This document shows, piece after piece, positions 21,093 to 28,757 of a stretch of DNA of 39,853 bases (positions within the stretch are counted from its first letter, which is position 1; each line of letters starts with the position of its first letter). The DNA lies in the IMG/VR virus record IMGVR_UViG_3300045003_000117, positions 1 to 39,853 of that record; one strand, written 5' to 3'. Under the pieces are notes generated by a model that worked only from the letters and a program-made list of their open reading frames with translations, searched no databases and was not told the DNA's origin. A program made the translations under genes and the position numbers. The stretch comes from a virus.

Positions 21093-21355
21093 GCAACAAC
21101 ATTACCACGGTGCGTCAGCACCTTCTCGACACGCTGGCCGATCTGCGCAATCGCGAGAACCCGATGGAAATCGATCGCGCGCGCGCGGTTGCCGACGTGG
21201 CGCGTGTCCTGGTCGATAGCGCGAAGGTCGAGGTCGATTTCATCAAGGCCACTGGCACGACCGACGCTACGTCAGAATTTCTGCAGCCCGACCAGCCCGA
21301 AACCGAGCTGCCGCCCGGTATCACGGGCATCACGCGTCACCGCATTACGGGATGA
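21089..21355 (+). CDS. hypothetical early protein (88 aa)
   Basis: Not recognised by name. Residues 1-60 are helical (TVRQHLLDTLADLRNRENPM, then RARAVADVARVLVDSAKVEV), followed by a Pro/Glu/Thr tail. Short proteins of this kind are common in phage early operons. The ATG overlaps the HNH stop, and the gene ends six bases before the DNA polymerase. Confidence 0.65.
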   Translation: MSNNITTVRQHLLDTLADLRNRENPMEIDRARAVADVARVLVDSAKVEVDFIKATGTTDATSEFLQPDQPETELPPGITGITRHRITG

Positions 21356-21361
21356 CCGGTC

Positions 21362-23524
21362 GTGAAGCTCTGGATCGACACCGAGACGTTCTGCGAGACG
21401 CCCCTGAAGCACGGCACGCACGCCTACGCCGAAAAGGCGGAGGTGATGATCGTGACGTGGGCGGTCAACGACGGCCCGGTCGGCACATGGGATCGTACGG
21501 CGGATCCGCGCATGCCCGACGAGCTCGACTTCGCGATCGACGAGGCCGATGAGTACTGGTGGCAGAACGGCGGCATGTTCGATCGCCCTGTCCTGCTGCA
21601 CGCCGCGCCCGAGATCTTCGAGCGCATGCCGGCCGAGCGCTGGCGCGACACGATGGTCCAGGCCTATGCGCACTCCCTGCCCGGCTCGCTCGATCTGCTC
21701 TGCGATCTGCTGAAGATCCCGGTCGACACGGCGAAGCACAAGGACGGCCAGACCTACATCCAGCTGTTCTGCAAGCCGCGGCCCGCGTACAGCGAACTGC
21801 GCCGCGCCACGCGCCTGACCCACCCGAAGGAATGGGCCGGGTTCCTCGCCTACGCCGGCGGTGACATCACGGCGATGCGCGCGGTGCACGAAAAGATGCC
21901 GAAATGGAATTACCCGAACCGCGCCGGCGAGCTGGCGCTCTGGCACCTCGACCAGCGGATCAACATGCGCGGCATCCAGATGGATCTGGAACTCGCACGC
22001 GCGGCGGTCGCGGCCACCGACCAGGCGAAGAAGGAACTGAAGGCGCGCACGGTCGAGCTGACCGACGGTGAAGTGCAGTCCGCGACGCAGCGCGACAAGA
22101 TGCTCGAGTACCTGCTCGCCGAGCACGGCGTCGACCTGCCCGACCTGAAGAAGTCGACGCTCGAGCGCCGCATCAACGATCCGGAGCTGCCCGACGCGCT
22201 GCGCGAGCTGCTCGTGATCCGCCTCGAAGCGACAATGACCAGCACGTCGAAGTACCAGACGCTGCTGCGCGGCGTATCGAGCGACGGTCGTCTGCGCGGC
22301 ACGCAGCAGTTCTGCGGCGCCAACCGCACCGGCCGCGTCGCGCACCGCCTATTCCAGCCCGGCAACATGCCGCGCCCGGACGTCGAGCTGATGGCGCGCG
22401 AGCTGGGCGTGGCGAAGCTCGCCGACGGTGACGCCGAGCGCTATACCGCGATGGGAATCGCCGCGCTGAAGGCCGGCTGCGCCGACCAGATTTTCACGAA
22501 CGTGATGGGCCTGACCGCGAACGTCGTGCGTGGCACGATCGTCGCCGCGCCCGGCAAGCGCCTCGTCGTATCCGACCTGTCGAACATCGAAGGCCGCGTC
22601 GCCGCGTGGCTCGCAGGCGAGAAGTGGAAGCTGCAGGCGTTCCGCGACTACGACACGATCCTGGGCGTCGACGAGCACGGCAAGGAAATCCGCAAGGGCG
22701 TCGACCTGTACATCCAGGCGTACGCGCGATCGTTCGGCGTGTCGGTGGCCAGCGTCACGAAGGCCATGCGCCAGCTCGGCAAGGTGCAGGAGCTGGCGCT
22801 CGCGTACGAGGGCGGCGTCGGCGCATTCGTCACGTTCACGATGACCTACAAGATGGAGCTGGAGGCGATCCGCGCCGCCGTGTTCGCCGCGCTCGGCACG
22901 ATCGATCCCGAAGTCGTGCGTGAGGCGCGCGGCATGTGGGAATGGGCGGTGAAGAAGCACCGCACGCTCGGTCTGCCGCAGGACGTGTTCCTCGCCTGCG
23001 ACATCCTGAAGCGCCTCTGGCGCCGCGCACATCCGCAGACGTCCAGCTACTGGCCCGAGCTGAAGGACGCCGTCATTCAGGCGATTTGCCACCCCGGCGA
23101 GGCTGTTCGCGCGCGGAAGATCGTCATGCGGCGTGACGGGAACTGGCTTCGCGTGCAGCTGCCGTCCGGCCGCCAGCTCTGCTACATCGCGCCGCAAGTC
23201 GATGACGCCGGCCAGATCAGCTACATGGGCGTCAACCAGTACAGCCGGAAGTGGCAGCGTGTGAAGACCTACGGCGGGAAGATCTTCGAGAACCTCTGCC
23301 AGGCGATCGCGCGCGACGTGCTGTTCTACAACATGCCGCGCGTCGAGGACGCCGGCTACGAGATCGGGCTGTCGATCCACGACGAGCTGATCACCGAAGC
23401 GCCCGACACCGACAAATTCAACGACGTCCACCTATCCGAGCTGATTTCCACAGTTCCGGACTGGGCGGACGGCCTGCCCCTCTCTGCCGGCGGATTCACC
23501 GGCTATCGCTACCGCAAGGATTGA
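21362..23524 (+). CDS. family A DNA polymerase with 3'-5' exonuclease
   Basis: A 720-residue replicative polymerase starting with GTG. The exonuclease domain shows DTE (Asp6, Glu8) and the YAGGD motif around residue 163. Polymerase motif A is VVSDLSNIEGRVAAWL with Asp405; motif B is RQLGKVQELALAYEGG with Lys474; motif C is IHDELITEAP with His673-Asp674-Glu675. The usual 5'-3' exonuclease of host PolI is absent, as is normal for this phage group. It should extend primers made by the primase-helicase at 12422-14449. Confidence 0.95.
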   Translation: MKLWIDTETFCETPLKHGTHAYAEKAEVMIVTWAVNDGPVGTWDRTADPRMPDELDFAIDEADEYWWQNGGMFDRPVLLHAAPEIFERMPAERWRDTMVQAYAHSLPGSLDLLCDLLKIPVDTAKHKDGQTYIQLFCKPRPAYSELRRATRLTHPKEWAGFLAYAGGDITAMRAVHEKMPKWNYPNRAGELALWHLDQRINMRGIQMDLELARAAVAATDQAKKELKARTVELTDGEVQSATQRDKMLEYLLAEHGVDLPDLKKSTLERRINDPELPDALRELLVIRLEATMTSTSKYQTLLRGVSSDGRLRGTQQFCGANRTGRVAHRLFQPGNMPRPDVELMARELGVAKLADGDAERYTAMGIAALKAGCADQIFTNVMGLTANVVRGTIVAAPGKRLVVSDLSNIEGRVAAWLAGEKWKLQAFRDYDTILGVDEHGKEIRKGVDLYIQAYARSFGVSVASVTKAMRQLGKVQELALAYEGGVGAFVTFTMTYKMELEAIRAAVFAALGTIDPEVVREARGMWEWAVKKHRTLGLPQDVFLACDILKRLWRRAHPQTSSYWPELKDAVIQAICHPGEAVRARKIVMRRDGNWLRVQLPSGRQLCYIAPQVDDAGQISYMGVNQYSRKWQRVKTYGGKIFENLCQAIARDVLFYNMPRVEDAGYEIGLSIHDELITEAPDTDKFNDVHLSELISTVPDWADGLPLSAGGFTGYRYRKD

Positions 23525-23526
23525 CC

Positions 23527-23706
23527 ATGAAAAACCTGATCCGCTACCTGTTCCTGCGCCGTCGACTGGCCAGCGTCGCCGCGCATCTGGAATCGATCCC
23601 GAAAGAGCGCGCGATGCTCGAGCACTCGGAGCGCTTCTACCTACGGCAGGCGGCCGAGCTGCGCCTGCAGCTGCTCAACCTCCAGATTCGCGCGCGCCGT
23701 GCGTGA
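23527..23706 (+). CDS. small basic helical protein (59 aa)
   Basis: Not recognised. It begins MKNLIRYLFLRRRLASVAAH and continues as a charged helix rich in Arg, Glu and Leu (SERFYLRQAAELRLQLLNLQ). The ATG is three bases after the polymerase stop and the end overlaps the VRR-NUC start, supporting a real gene. Possibly a small accessory of polymerase or nuclease; no direct evidence. Confidence 0.65.
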   Translation: MKNLIRYLFLRRRLASVAAHLESIPKERAMLEHSERFYLRQAAELRLQLLNLQIRARRA

Positions 23707-23986
23707 GGCGAACGTCGAGGCCTACTTCGTCGCGCAGGTGAAGGCGCACGGCGGCGAGCAGCGCAAGCTGAAATGGATCGGCCGGCGCCACGGGCCCGAC
23801 AGGTTCGTGAAATTCCTGGGCGTGCCTGCGGTACTCGTCGAGCTGAAGCGGCCCGGCAAAGCGCCGCGCGAAGGACAGGAGCGCGAGATTGCGCGCCTGC
23901 GCGACGTCGGGATGGACGTCCGGGTGATCGACACGAAACAGGGTGTCGACAACTTCATTCGGGACATGACGACATGGAAGAGCTGA
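23699..23986 (+). CDS. VRR-NUC nuclease (95 aa)
   Basis: A minimal VRR-NUC domain of the PD-(D/E)XK superfamily: Glu7 near the start, Asp34 in HGPDRFV, then Glu48 and Lys50 (VLVELKRPGKAP), Gln60 and a final beta segment (DVRVIDTKQG). Phage members of this family cleave branched DNA such as Holliday junctions. The GTG start overlaps the preceding stop. It stands in the standard polymerase/VRR-NUC/SNF2 neighbourhood. Confidence 0.9.
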   Translation: MREANVEAYFVAQVKAHGGEQRKLKWIGRRHGPDRFVKFLGVPAVLVELKRPGKAPREGQEREIARLRDVGMDVRVIDTKQGVDNFIRDMTTWKS

Positions 23987-24087
23987 AACACGTGCAGGTC
24001 GAATGCCTGCTGCGCTGCGCGCAAATCGGCTCCGCGTGCGGATTCATCGCAGTGCTGGTTGCCGGCCGTCTGGCGGGGCTGCTATGA
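23974..24087 (+). CDS. tiny single-span membrane protein (37 aa)
   Basis: It begins MEELKHVQVECLLRCAQIGS, followed by a 17-residue hydrophobic segment. It overlaps the VRR-NUC end by 13 bases and the next gene by ATGA. Too small to classify; tight packing is the argument that it is translated. Confidence 0.5.
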   Translation: MEELKHVQVECLLRCAQIGSACGFIAVLVAGRLAGLL

Positions 24088-24410
24088 CCGACCGGGCCCT
24101 GAACCTCAAGGAGGCCGCGGCGCTGCTCGGCATCAGCTACGCGACTGCATACGCGCACCGGAAAGAGCTGGGTTTCTTCCAGATCGGCTCGGTCTGGAGG
24201 ATCTGGCCGGAAAAATTGAAGCAGGCGACCGAGCGGTACAATTCCGACCGACCGGCGCAGGATAACCAGGAGCATGCATCATGGCGATCCGAAAGCGCAA
24301 AGAATCCGACGTCTGGTACCTCGATATCCGCAAACCAGGCGGCGGCCGAATTAGACAGACTACTGGCACGACCGACCGAAAGGAGGCGCAAGAGCTGCAC
24401 GACAAGGTGA
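24084..24410 (+). CDS. excisionase-like helix-turn-helix protein (108 aa)
   Basis: Residues 6-50 are a MerR/excisionase-type winged helix: LNLKEAAALLGISYATAYAH, then FFQIGSVWRIWPEKL. The ATG at 24084 overlaps the previous stop. The 3' 130 bases overlap the integrase gene in another frame, an arrangement also known for xis-int in lambdoid phages. Position right before the integrase suggests a recombination directionality factor. The last 45 residues, encoded within the overlap, have no recognisable fold. Confidence 0.7.
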   Translation: MTDRALNLKEAAALLGISYATAYAHRKELGFFQIGSVWRIWPEKLKQATERYNSDRPAQDNQEHASWRSESAKNPTSGTSISANQAAAELDRLLARPTERRRKSCTTR

Positions 24411-25342
24411 AGCACGAGTTGTGGCGTTCCGCGAAGCTCGGTGAGCGGCCGCGCCGCACCTTCGACGAAATGGCGGTGCGGTTCCTGCAGAAGCACGCGG
24501 GCACGACCGACTACCGCAACAAGCTGCTGCACATCGGGCATTGGCGGACGGTGTTCGGCGGGCGGCACATCGACAGCATCACGGCCGACGACATCTACGA
24601 CAACCTGCCCACGGTGAACCGGCGTACGAAAACGGCACGCACGATCGCCGTCAGCACGCAGAATCTCTACCTAGCGACGTTGCGCGGCATGTTCAACACG
24701 GCGGTGCACGAGTGGGAGTGGATCGACAAGGCCCCACGGCTGTCGGAGAAGCCGAAAGGCCCGAAGCGGATTCGCTGGATCACGCGCGAGGAAGCGCAGC
24801 AGCTGCTCGGCGCGATCCAGGCCGACTGGCTGCGCGACGTAGCGACCTTCGCGCTGGCCACCGGCCTGCGCCGCGCGAACGTGCTCGGCCTGGAGTGGTC
24901 GCAGGTAGATCTGGTGAACCGTCGCGCGTGGATCCACCCGGACCAGGCAAAGGCGCGCAAGCCAATCGGCGTGCCGCTAAACGACGAGGCGGTCGCAGTG
25001 ATTCGCCGGCAGCTGGGCAAGCACGCCACGCACGTGTTCGTCCGGCGCGGGAAGGTGGTGCAGGCATGGAACAACGAGCAGTGGCAGCGCGCGTGCGCGC
25101 GGGCCGGCATCCAGAACTTCCGGTTCCACGATTTGCGGCACACGTGGGCGAGCTGGCACGTGCAGGCCGGCACGCCGCTGAATCGGTTGATGGAGATGGG
25201 CGGATGGTCGAAGTACGAGATGGTGCTGCGCTATGCTCACCTCGCGCCCGACCACTTGGCGGCGCACGCCGCAGCGGTCACAATCTGGGCACAGCCCGAC
25301 GGCGGGTGCAGTGTTGAAACCCCGCACAGCCACGCTGCATAA
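24281..25342 (+). CDS. int: tyrosine recombinase (phage integrase)
   Basis: A 353-residue site-specific recombinase for prophage integration. An N-terminal beta arm-binding part (WYLDIRKPGGGRIRQ), a SAM-like core-binding domain about residues 55-150, and a catalytic domain with Arg197 (ATGLRRANVL), His283 and Arg286 (HDLRHTWA), Trp309 (GGWS) and nucleophile Tyr318 (LRYAH). AGGAG precedes the ATG by eight bases. Unusually, it lies inside the replication operon between the polymerase and the SNF2 helicase. The candidate attachment site follows directly. Confidence 0.93.
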   Translation: MAIRKRKESDVWYLDIRKPGGGRIRQTTGTTDRKEAQELHDKVKHELWRSAKLGERPRRTFDEMAVRFLQKHAGTTDYRNKLLHIGHWRTVFGGRHIDSITADDIYDNLPTVNRRTKTARTIAVSTQNLYLATLRGMFNTAVHEWEWIDKAPRLSEKPKGPKRIRWITREEAQQLLGAIQADWLRDVATFALATGLRRANVLGLEWSQVDLVNRRAWIHPDQAKARKPIGVPLNDEAVAVIRRQLGKHATHVFVRRGKVVQAWNNEQWQRACARAGIQNFRFHDLRHTWASWHVQAGTPLNRLMEMGGWSKYEMVLRYAHLAPDHLAAHAAAVTIWAQPDGGCSVETPHSHAA

Positions 25343-25486
25343 GGTTGAGCGGGATACGTAGGAATGCAGTAATTAAGGTAGCCTACCGCGTAAGTTTTTC
25401 CTCGAAACGCGCTAACTACCTGTTTTTAAACAACTTGCCCTGCGCCGGTCAGAAACAGGGTTTAGCGCATTTTGAAGGAAAACATC
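25343..25486. other. candidate attP region behind the integrase
   Basis: These 144 bases are AT-richer than their surroundings and hold several inverted repeats: GGTAG-C-CTACC (25377-25387), TGTTT-TT-AAACA (25421-25432), and long imperfect arms GCGCTAA...CCTGTTT at 25409-25425 and AAACAGG...TTAGCGC at 25453-25468. Location beside the integrase fits an attachment site. A weak promoter (TTGAGC 25345-25350, AGTAAT 25368-25373) may also lie here. The core cannot be named without the host junctions. Confidence 0.45.
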
Positions 25487-25693
25487 ATGGTTTCGTTAGA
25501 GTGTGGACCCAAAACGGGCACAGTGCGCGCGATGCAGAGCCTGAAGCCGCGTGCGCGGCCGGTTCCCCTGGGCCAGTGGATTGTGCACGCCGGTGGCGTG
25601 CAGGCGTTCGGCGCGTCGCTTGACCAGGCGCTGACGTACTGGCAGCGGGCGTACCTGCTTAAGCTGATCGAAGCGCGGCACGCCCGGTCATGA
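25487..25693 (+). CDS. small hypothetical protein before SNF2 (68 aa)
   Basis: Not recognised. It begins MVSLECGPKTGTVRAMQSLK and has a C-terminal helix (ASLDQALTYWQRAYLLKLIE). AAGGA seven bases upstream supports the ATG at 25487 over an in-frame TTG at 25472. Its stop overlaps the helicase start as ATGA, so the two are coupled and may work together. Confidence 0.65.
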   Translation: MVSLECGPKTGTVRAMQSLKPRARPVPLGQWIVHAGGVQAFGASLDQALTYWQRAYLLKLIEARHARS

Positions 25694-27132
25694 GTCGCCG
25701 CGTCTTCGCACCCCACCCGTACCAAGGGCTGATCATCGACCACCAGTCGTGCATCCCGCGCTCGAACGTGTGGGCCGGCATGGGCCTGGGCAAGACGGTC
25801 AGCACCCTGACGATGCTCCGCGACGTCTACGACCTCGGCATCGAGACGCAGCCGACGCTGGTCTGCGCACCACTGCGCGTGGCGCAGTCGACCTGGCCGG
25901 ACGAGTGCGAGAAGTGGGAGCACCTGTCCGGCATGGAGGTCGTGCCGATCCTGGGCGACGCCACCCGGCGCGCGATGCAGCTGCGCCGCGACGCGCCGGT
26001 GTTCTCGATCAATTACGAGAACCTGCCCTGGCTGATCGACTGGTTCAAGCACAACCCCCGCCCGTGGCCGTTTGGCATGGTCGTGGCGGACGAATCGACG
26101 AAGCTGAAGTCGACGCGGATCTCGAACCAGAGGAGCAAGACCGGTAAGGAATTCCTCCGCAAGGGCGCCGGCGGCAGCGTGCGCGGCGGCGCCCTTGCGC
26201 AGGTCGCGCACACGAAGGTGCGGCGCTGGACGAACCTGACCGGCACGCCGTCCCCGAACGGACTGAAGGACCTCTGGGGGCAGCAGTGGTTCGTCGACGG
26301 CGGCACGCGGCTTGGACGCTCGTACACGGCGTTCGAATCGCGCTGGTTCCGGCCGATGAAGGGCGACCGCGGCTACCACGCCATGGAGCCGCTCGAGAAC
26401 GCCCAGGAGCAGATCCAGGCCGCGCTGCGCGACTGCACGATCTCGCTGAACCCGGCCGACTGGTTCGACCTCGAGCAGCCGATCGTGCGCTCGGTCTACG
26501 TCGACCTGCCGGCGCGTGCGCGGCGCCTGTACCAGGACATGGAACGCCGCATGTTCATGGAAATCGACGAGAACCCGATCGAGGCGATGAACGCGGCCGC
26601 GCGCACGCTGAAGTGCCTGCAGCTCGCCAACGGCGCGGCCTATACCGACGAGAAAGGCAGCTGGACAGACGTTCACGACCTGAAGCTGCAGGCGCTCGAG
26701 GACATCGTCGAGGAAGCCGCCGGCATGCCGGTGCTCGTCGCGTACCACTTCAAATCCGACCTCGCCCGGCTGCAGCGTGCGTTCCCGCGCGGGCGGCAGC
26801 TCGACCAGAACCCACAGACGCTGCGCGACTGGAACGCTGGAAAGATCCCGGTGATGTTCGCGCACCCGGCCAGCGCCGGTCATGGGCTGAACCTGCAGGA
26901 CGGCGGCAACATCCTGGCCGTCTTCGGGCACTGGTGGAACCTCGAGGAATACCAGCAAATCATCGAGCGGATCGGTCCGGTCCGTCAGCTGCAGGCCGGT
27001 CACAACCGCCCGATGTTTATCTACCACATCGTCGCGCGCGACACCGTCGACGAGGACGTGATGCTGCGCCGCGAAACGAAGCGGGAAGTGCAGGACATCC
27101 TGCTCGAATCCATGAAGCGGCGGAGGAAATGA
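25690..27132 (+). CDS. SNF2-family helicase/ATPase
   Basis: A 480-residue superfamily 2 motor. Walker A is GMGLGKT (residues 30-36), motif Ia TLVCAPLRV, motif II DEST (134-137), motif III LTGTPSPNGL, and in the second RecA lobe HPASAGHGLNLQ and motif VI QIIERIGPVRQ. The protein is close to the minimal two-lobe size, without extra DNA-binding domains. Such genes accompany VRR-NUC and family A polymerase in many phages and probably act in fork remodelling or replication. AAGCGG-rich basic residues end the protein. Confidence 0.9.
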   Translation: MSRRVFAPHPYQGLIIDHQSCIPRSNVWAGMGLGKTVSTLTMLRDVYDLGIETQPTLVCAPLRVAQSTWPDECEKWEHLSGMEVVPILGDATRRAMQLRRDAPVFSINYENLPWLIDWFKHNPRPWPFGMVVADESTKLKSTRISNQRSKTGKEFLRKGAGGSVRGGALAQVAHTKVRRWTNLTGTPSPNGLKDLWGQQWFVDGGTRLGRSYTAFESRWFRPMKGDRGYHAMEPLENAQEQIQAALRDCTISLNPADWFDLEQPIVRSVYVDLPARARRLYQDMERRMFMEIDENPIEAMNAAARTLKCLQLANGAAYTDEKGSWTDVHDLKLQALEDIVEEAAGMPVLVAYHFKSDLARLQRAFPRGRQLDQNPQTLRDWNAGKIPVMFAHPASAGHGLNLQDGGNILAVFGHWWNLEEYQQIIERIGPVRQLQAGHNRPMFIYHIVARDTVDEDVMLRRETKREVQDILLESMKRRRK

Positions 27133-27134
27133 CC

Positions 27135-27254
27135 ATGTACAGCGCCGCAGACTGGTTCATCGACGGTTTCGTATTCGGGCTGCTTTTTGGCCCTGTTATC
27201 GCCCTTCCGTATCTGTTCGGCTGGGGTCCGGCGGACGGGCTTTTTCACCACTAG
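27135..27254 (+). CDS. tiny membrane protein (39 aa)
   Basis: It starts MYSAADWFIDGFVFGLLFGP and has a central hydrophobic span of about 22 residues, Phe- and Leu-rich. The ATG lies two bases after the helicase stop. Unknown function. Confidence 0.55.
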   Translation: MYSAADWFIDGFVFGLLFGPVIALPYLFGWGPADGLFHH

Positions 27255-27264
27255 GAGATCCACC

Positions 27265-27471
27265 ATGAAATTCCTGATCGCACTTGCTGCTCTGCTCCTG
27301 TCGGCCTGCGCGGCCGCGCCCGATCGCTGCGACCGCACCACTGTCGCGAACGCCTGCTACTGGACGCGCGGCGGCGAGCCGAACGCGGCCGGCAACGGCC
27401 CGAGCTCCGGCGCGGCCGCGCGCGGCGGCCGTAGCGCCACGTCGGGCGGCATGGGCCACGGCCGGGGCTAA
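27265..27471 (+). CDS. small lipoprotein (68 aa)
   Basis: MKFLIALAALLLSAC is a standard lipoprotein signal with lipobox LSAC and lipidated Cys15. The mature part has two further Cys near the front and a Gly/Ser/Arg-rich, probably disordered tail. AGGAG lies upstream of the ATG. In size it resembles outer-membrane spanins (Rz1), but it is in the early operon and far from endolysin and holin, with no Rz partner seen. An envelope role during infection is likely; the precise function is unknown. Confidence 0.7.
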   Translation: MKFLIALAALLLSACAAAPDRCDRTTVANACYWTRGGEPNAAGNGPSSGAAARGGRSATSGGMGHGRG

Positions 27472-27474
27472 GCG

Positions 27475-28290
27475 ATGAAGCTCTACCGCACGAACAACGT
27501 CGTCGCGTCGATCCGCCGCGCGCACGAGGCGTTCACGCACGTGCATGTCCATCGTGCGTACGTGAACGCGCGGCCGATCCTCGTGCGCACCGAAGCGCTG
27601 AAGGACCTGCCGATCTTCGCGTGGGCGTCGTGGCAGAAGGAAGCCGCAGCGCAGCTCGCGCGCTGGCGCGAGAACGGTGGCGTGCTGCTCAATCGTGGCA
27701 AGGTTACGCCGGTCGTCGGGCCGGCCGACGTGATGGTGTTCTTCGAATGCCCGCTCGAGCTGCGCTATCTCGAGCAGGCCTCGGCCGGCGTCACCGACCA
27801 GGTCGTCATTCCGGTAGCGCCGACCTGGCGCCAGCACGAGCTCACGATCGACCTGCGCACACCGTCCGAAATGCAGCTGCGCGCGCTATGGCAGCATTGC
27901 CAGGGCCGACGCATGACCGACCAGGAACTGGCCGAAGCCAGCGGCGTGCCGATGCAGCACGTGATGCTGATGCGCCGGTCGTTGGCGCCGCAGGAGGAAT
28001 GGGATATCCGGCCACGCTTGGCGCCCGAATCCGCGGCGCTGCTGCCGGCATGGAAGTGGGCCGGCGCGGGCCGCGTAGCGTCGAAGCGCGAGGTGCGCGC
28101 CGCCGGCCACAAGACGGCGCTGCGCGAAATGAAGCGGCTCGGGCACATCGCGCTGACGAAGTACCTGACCTATCCGACGACCCCACCCGACTGGATCACG
28201 CTCGCGGCGAAGCGCCGCAAGGCTATAGAAGATCTAGACCAGATTCGATCGCTGGTTGAATCGCTTCCCGACCATCTTCAAGACGAATGA
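27475..28290 (+). CDS. hypothetical protein at end of early operon (271 aa)
   Basis: Not recognised. The N-terminal 130 residues look like a mixed alpha-beta domain (RPILVRTEALKDLPIFAWAS; VVGPADVMVFFECPLELRYL). Residues about 145-175 resemble a helix-turn-helix (MTDQELAEASGVPMQHVMLM). The C-terminus is basic and helical (KREVRAAGHKTALREMKRLG). It is the last gene of the rightward operon and overlaps the convergent gene by 68 bases. A regulator is possible, but only the HTH-like piece hints at it. Confidence 0.7.
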   Translation: MKLYRTNNVVASIRRAHEAFTHVHVHRAYVNARPILVRTEALKDLPIFAWASWQKEAAAQLARWRENGGVLLNRGKVTPVVGPADVMVFFECPLELRYLEQASAGVTDQVVIPVAPTWRQHELTIDLRTPSEMQLRALWQHCQGRRMTDQELAEASGVPMQHVMLMRRSLAPQEEWDIRPRLAPESAALLPAWKWAGAGRVASKREVRAAGHKTALREMKRLGHIALTKYLTYPTTPPDWITLAAKRRKAIEDLDQIRSLVESLPDHLQDE

Positions 28291-28756
28291 CGGTCTGGCG
28301 GATTTCGCGGATGCGCGGCGCATTCGCGTGGTAGAGCTGATTCAACTCGACGAGGGCGTGCTCGACTTCCCGATCGCCCGCCGCGCGCTGCTCACCGCCA
28401 CGCAGCGCGATCGCAGCCTGCAACTTGACCTTCGCCATCGCCCCGCTGCCGCCGTGGTCCATGGTGGCCAGCTTGTGCAGCTCGTCCAGGCCGACCACTT
28501 TGTATGCGCGTGTGCGGTCGCCCACGGCGGCCTCGAACTGCTCGGCGCTCATCCGCGAGTAGGCGGGGTCGACCTTCACTGTCTCGATCGCCGCGGCGAA
28601 CTGCTGTAGCGCCGGCGATGCGCGCACGTAGCGGTCGAGCTCGATCGGCGTGCAGTCGAGCAGCGACGAGGCGAGGAACAGATCGCCGCACGCTTCCGTC
28701 AACGCGTCGCGGATCGAGTTCTCGGTGATCAGGCCGTCGCGCATGGATCGTCGCAT
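28223..28756 (-). CDS. possible terminase small subunit (177 aa)
   Basis: A helical protein whose residues about 8-55 look like a DNA-binding head (ENSIRDALTEACGDLFLASS, then CTPIELDRYVRASPALQQF) followed by longer helices and an Ala/Glu-rich tail. This pattern resembles small terminase subunits, and no other candidate was found. It is odd that it lies at the far end of the minus-strand late block rather than next to the large subunit. The ATG at 28756 is one base after the PurD-like stop. An alternative is a transcription regulator. Confidence 0.4.
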   Translation of the reverse strand: MRRSMRDGLITENSIRDALTEACGDLFLASSLLDCTPIELDRYVRASPALQQFAAAIETVKVDPAYSRMSAEQFEAAVGDRTRAYKVVGLDELHKLATMDHGGSGAMAKVKLQAAIALRGGEQRAAGDREVEHALVELNQLYHANAPRIREIRQTVIRLEDGREAIQPAIESGLDLL

Positions 28757-28757
28757 G

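Noticed and set aside
21362-23524. Host DNA polymerase I
   Set aside because: No 5'-3' exonuclease domain, only 720 residues, and it lies in a phage operon with VRR-NUC, DUF2800 and DUF2815.
25343-25486. tRNA gene or tRNA fragment at the candidate attP
   Set aside because: I could not draw a cloverleaf or see a conserved T-arm GGTTCRA; only inverted repeats are evident.
27265-27471. Rz1-type outer spanin as a firm call
   Set aside because: The size and lipobox fit, but there is no overlapping Rz gene and it is far from endolysin and holin in a different operon.
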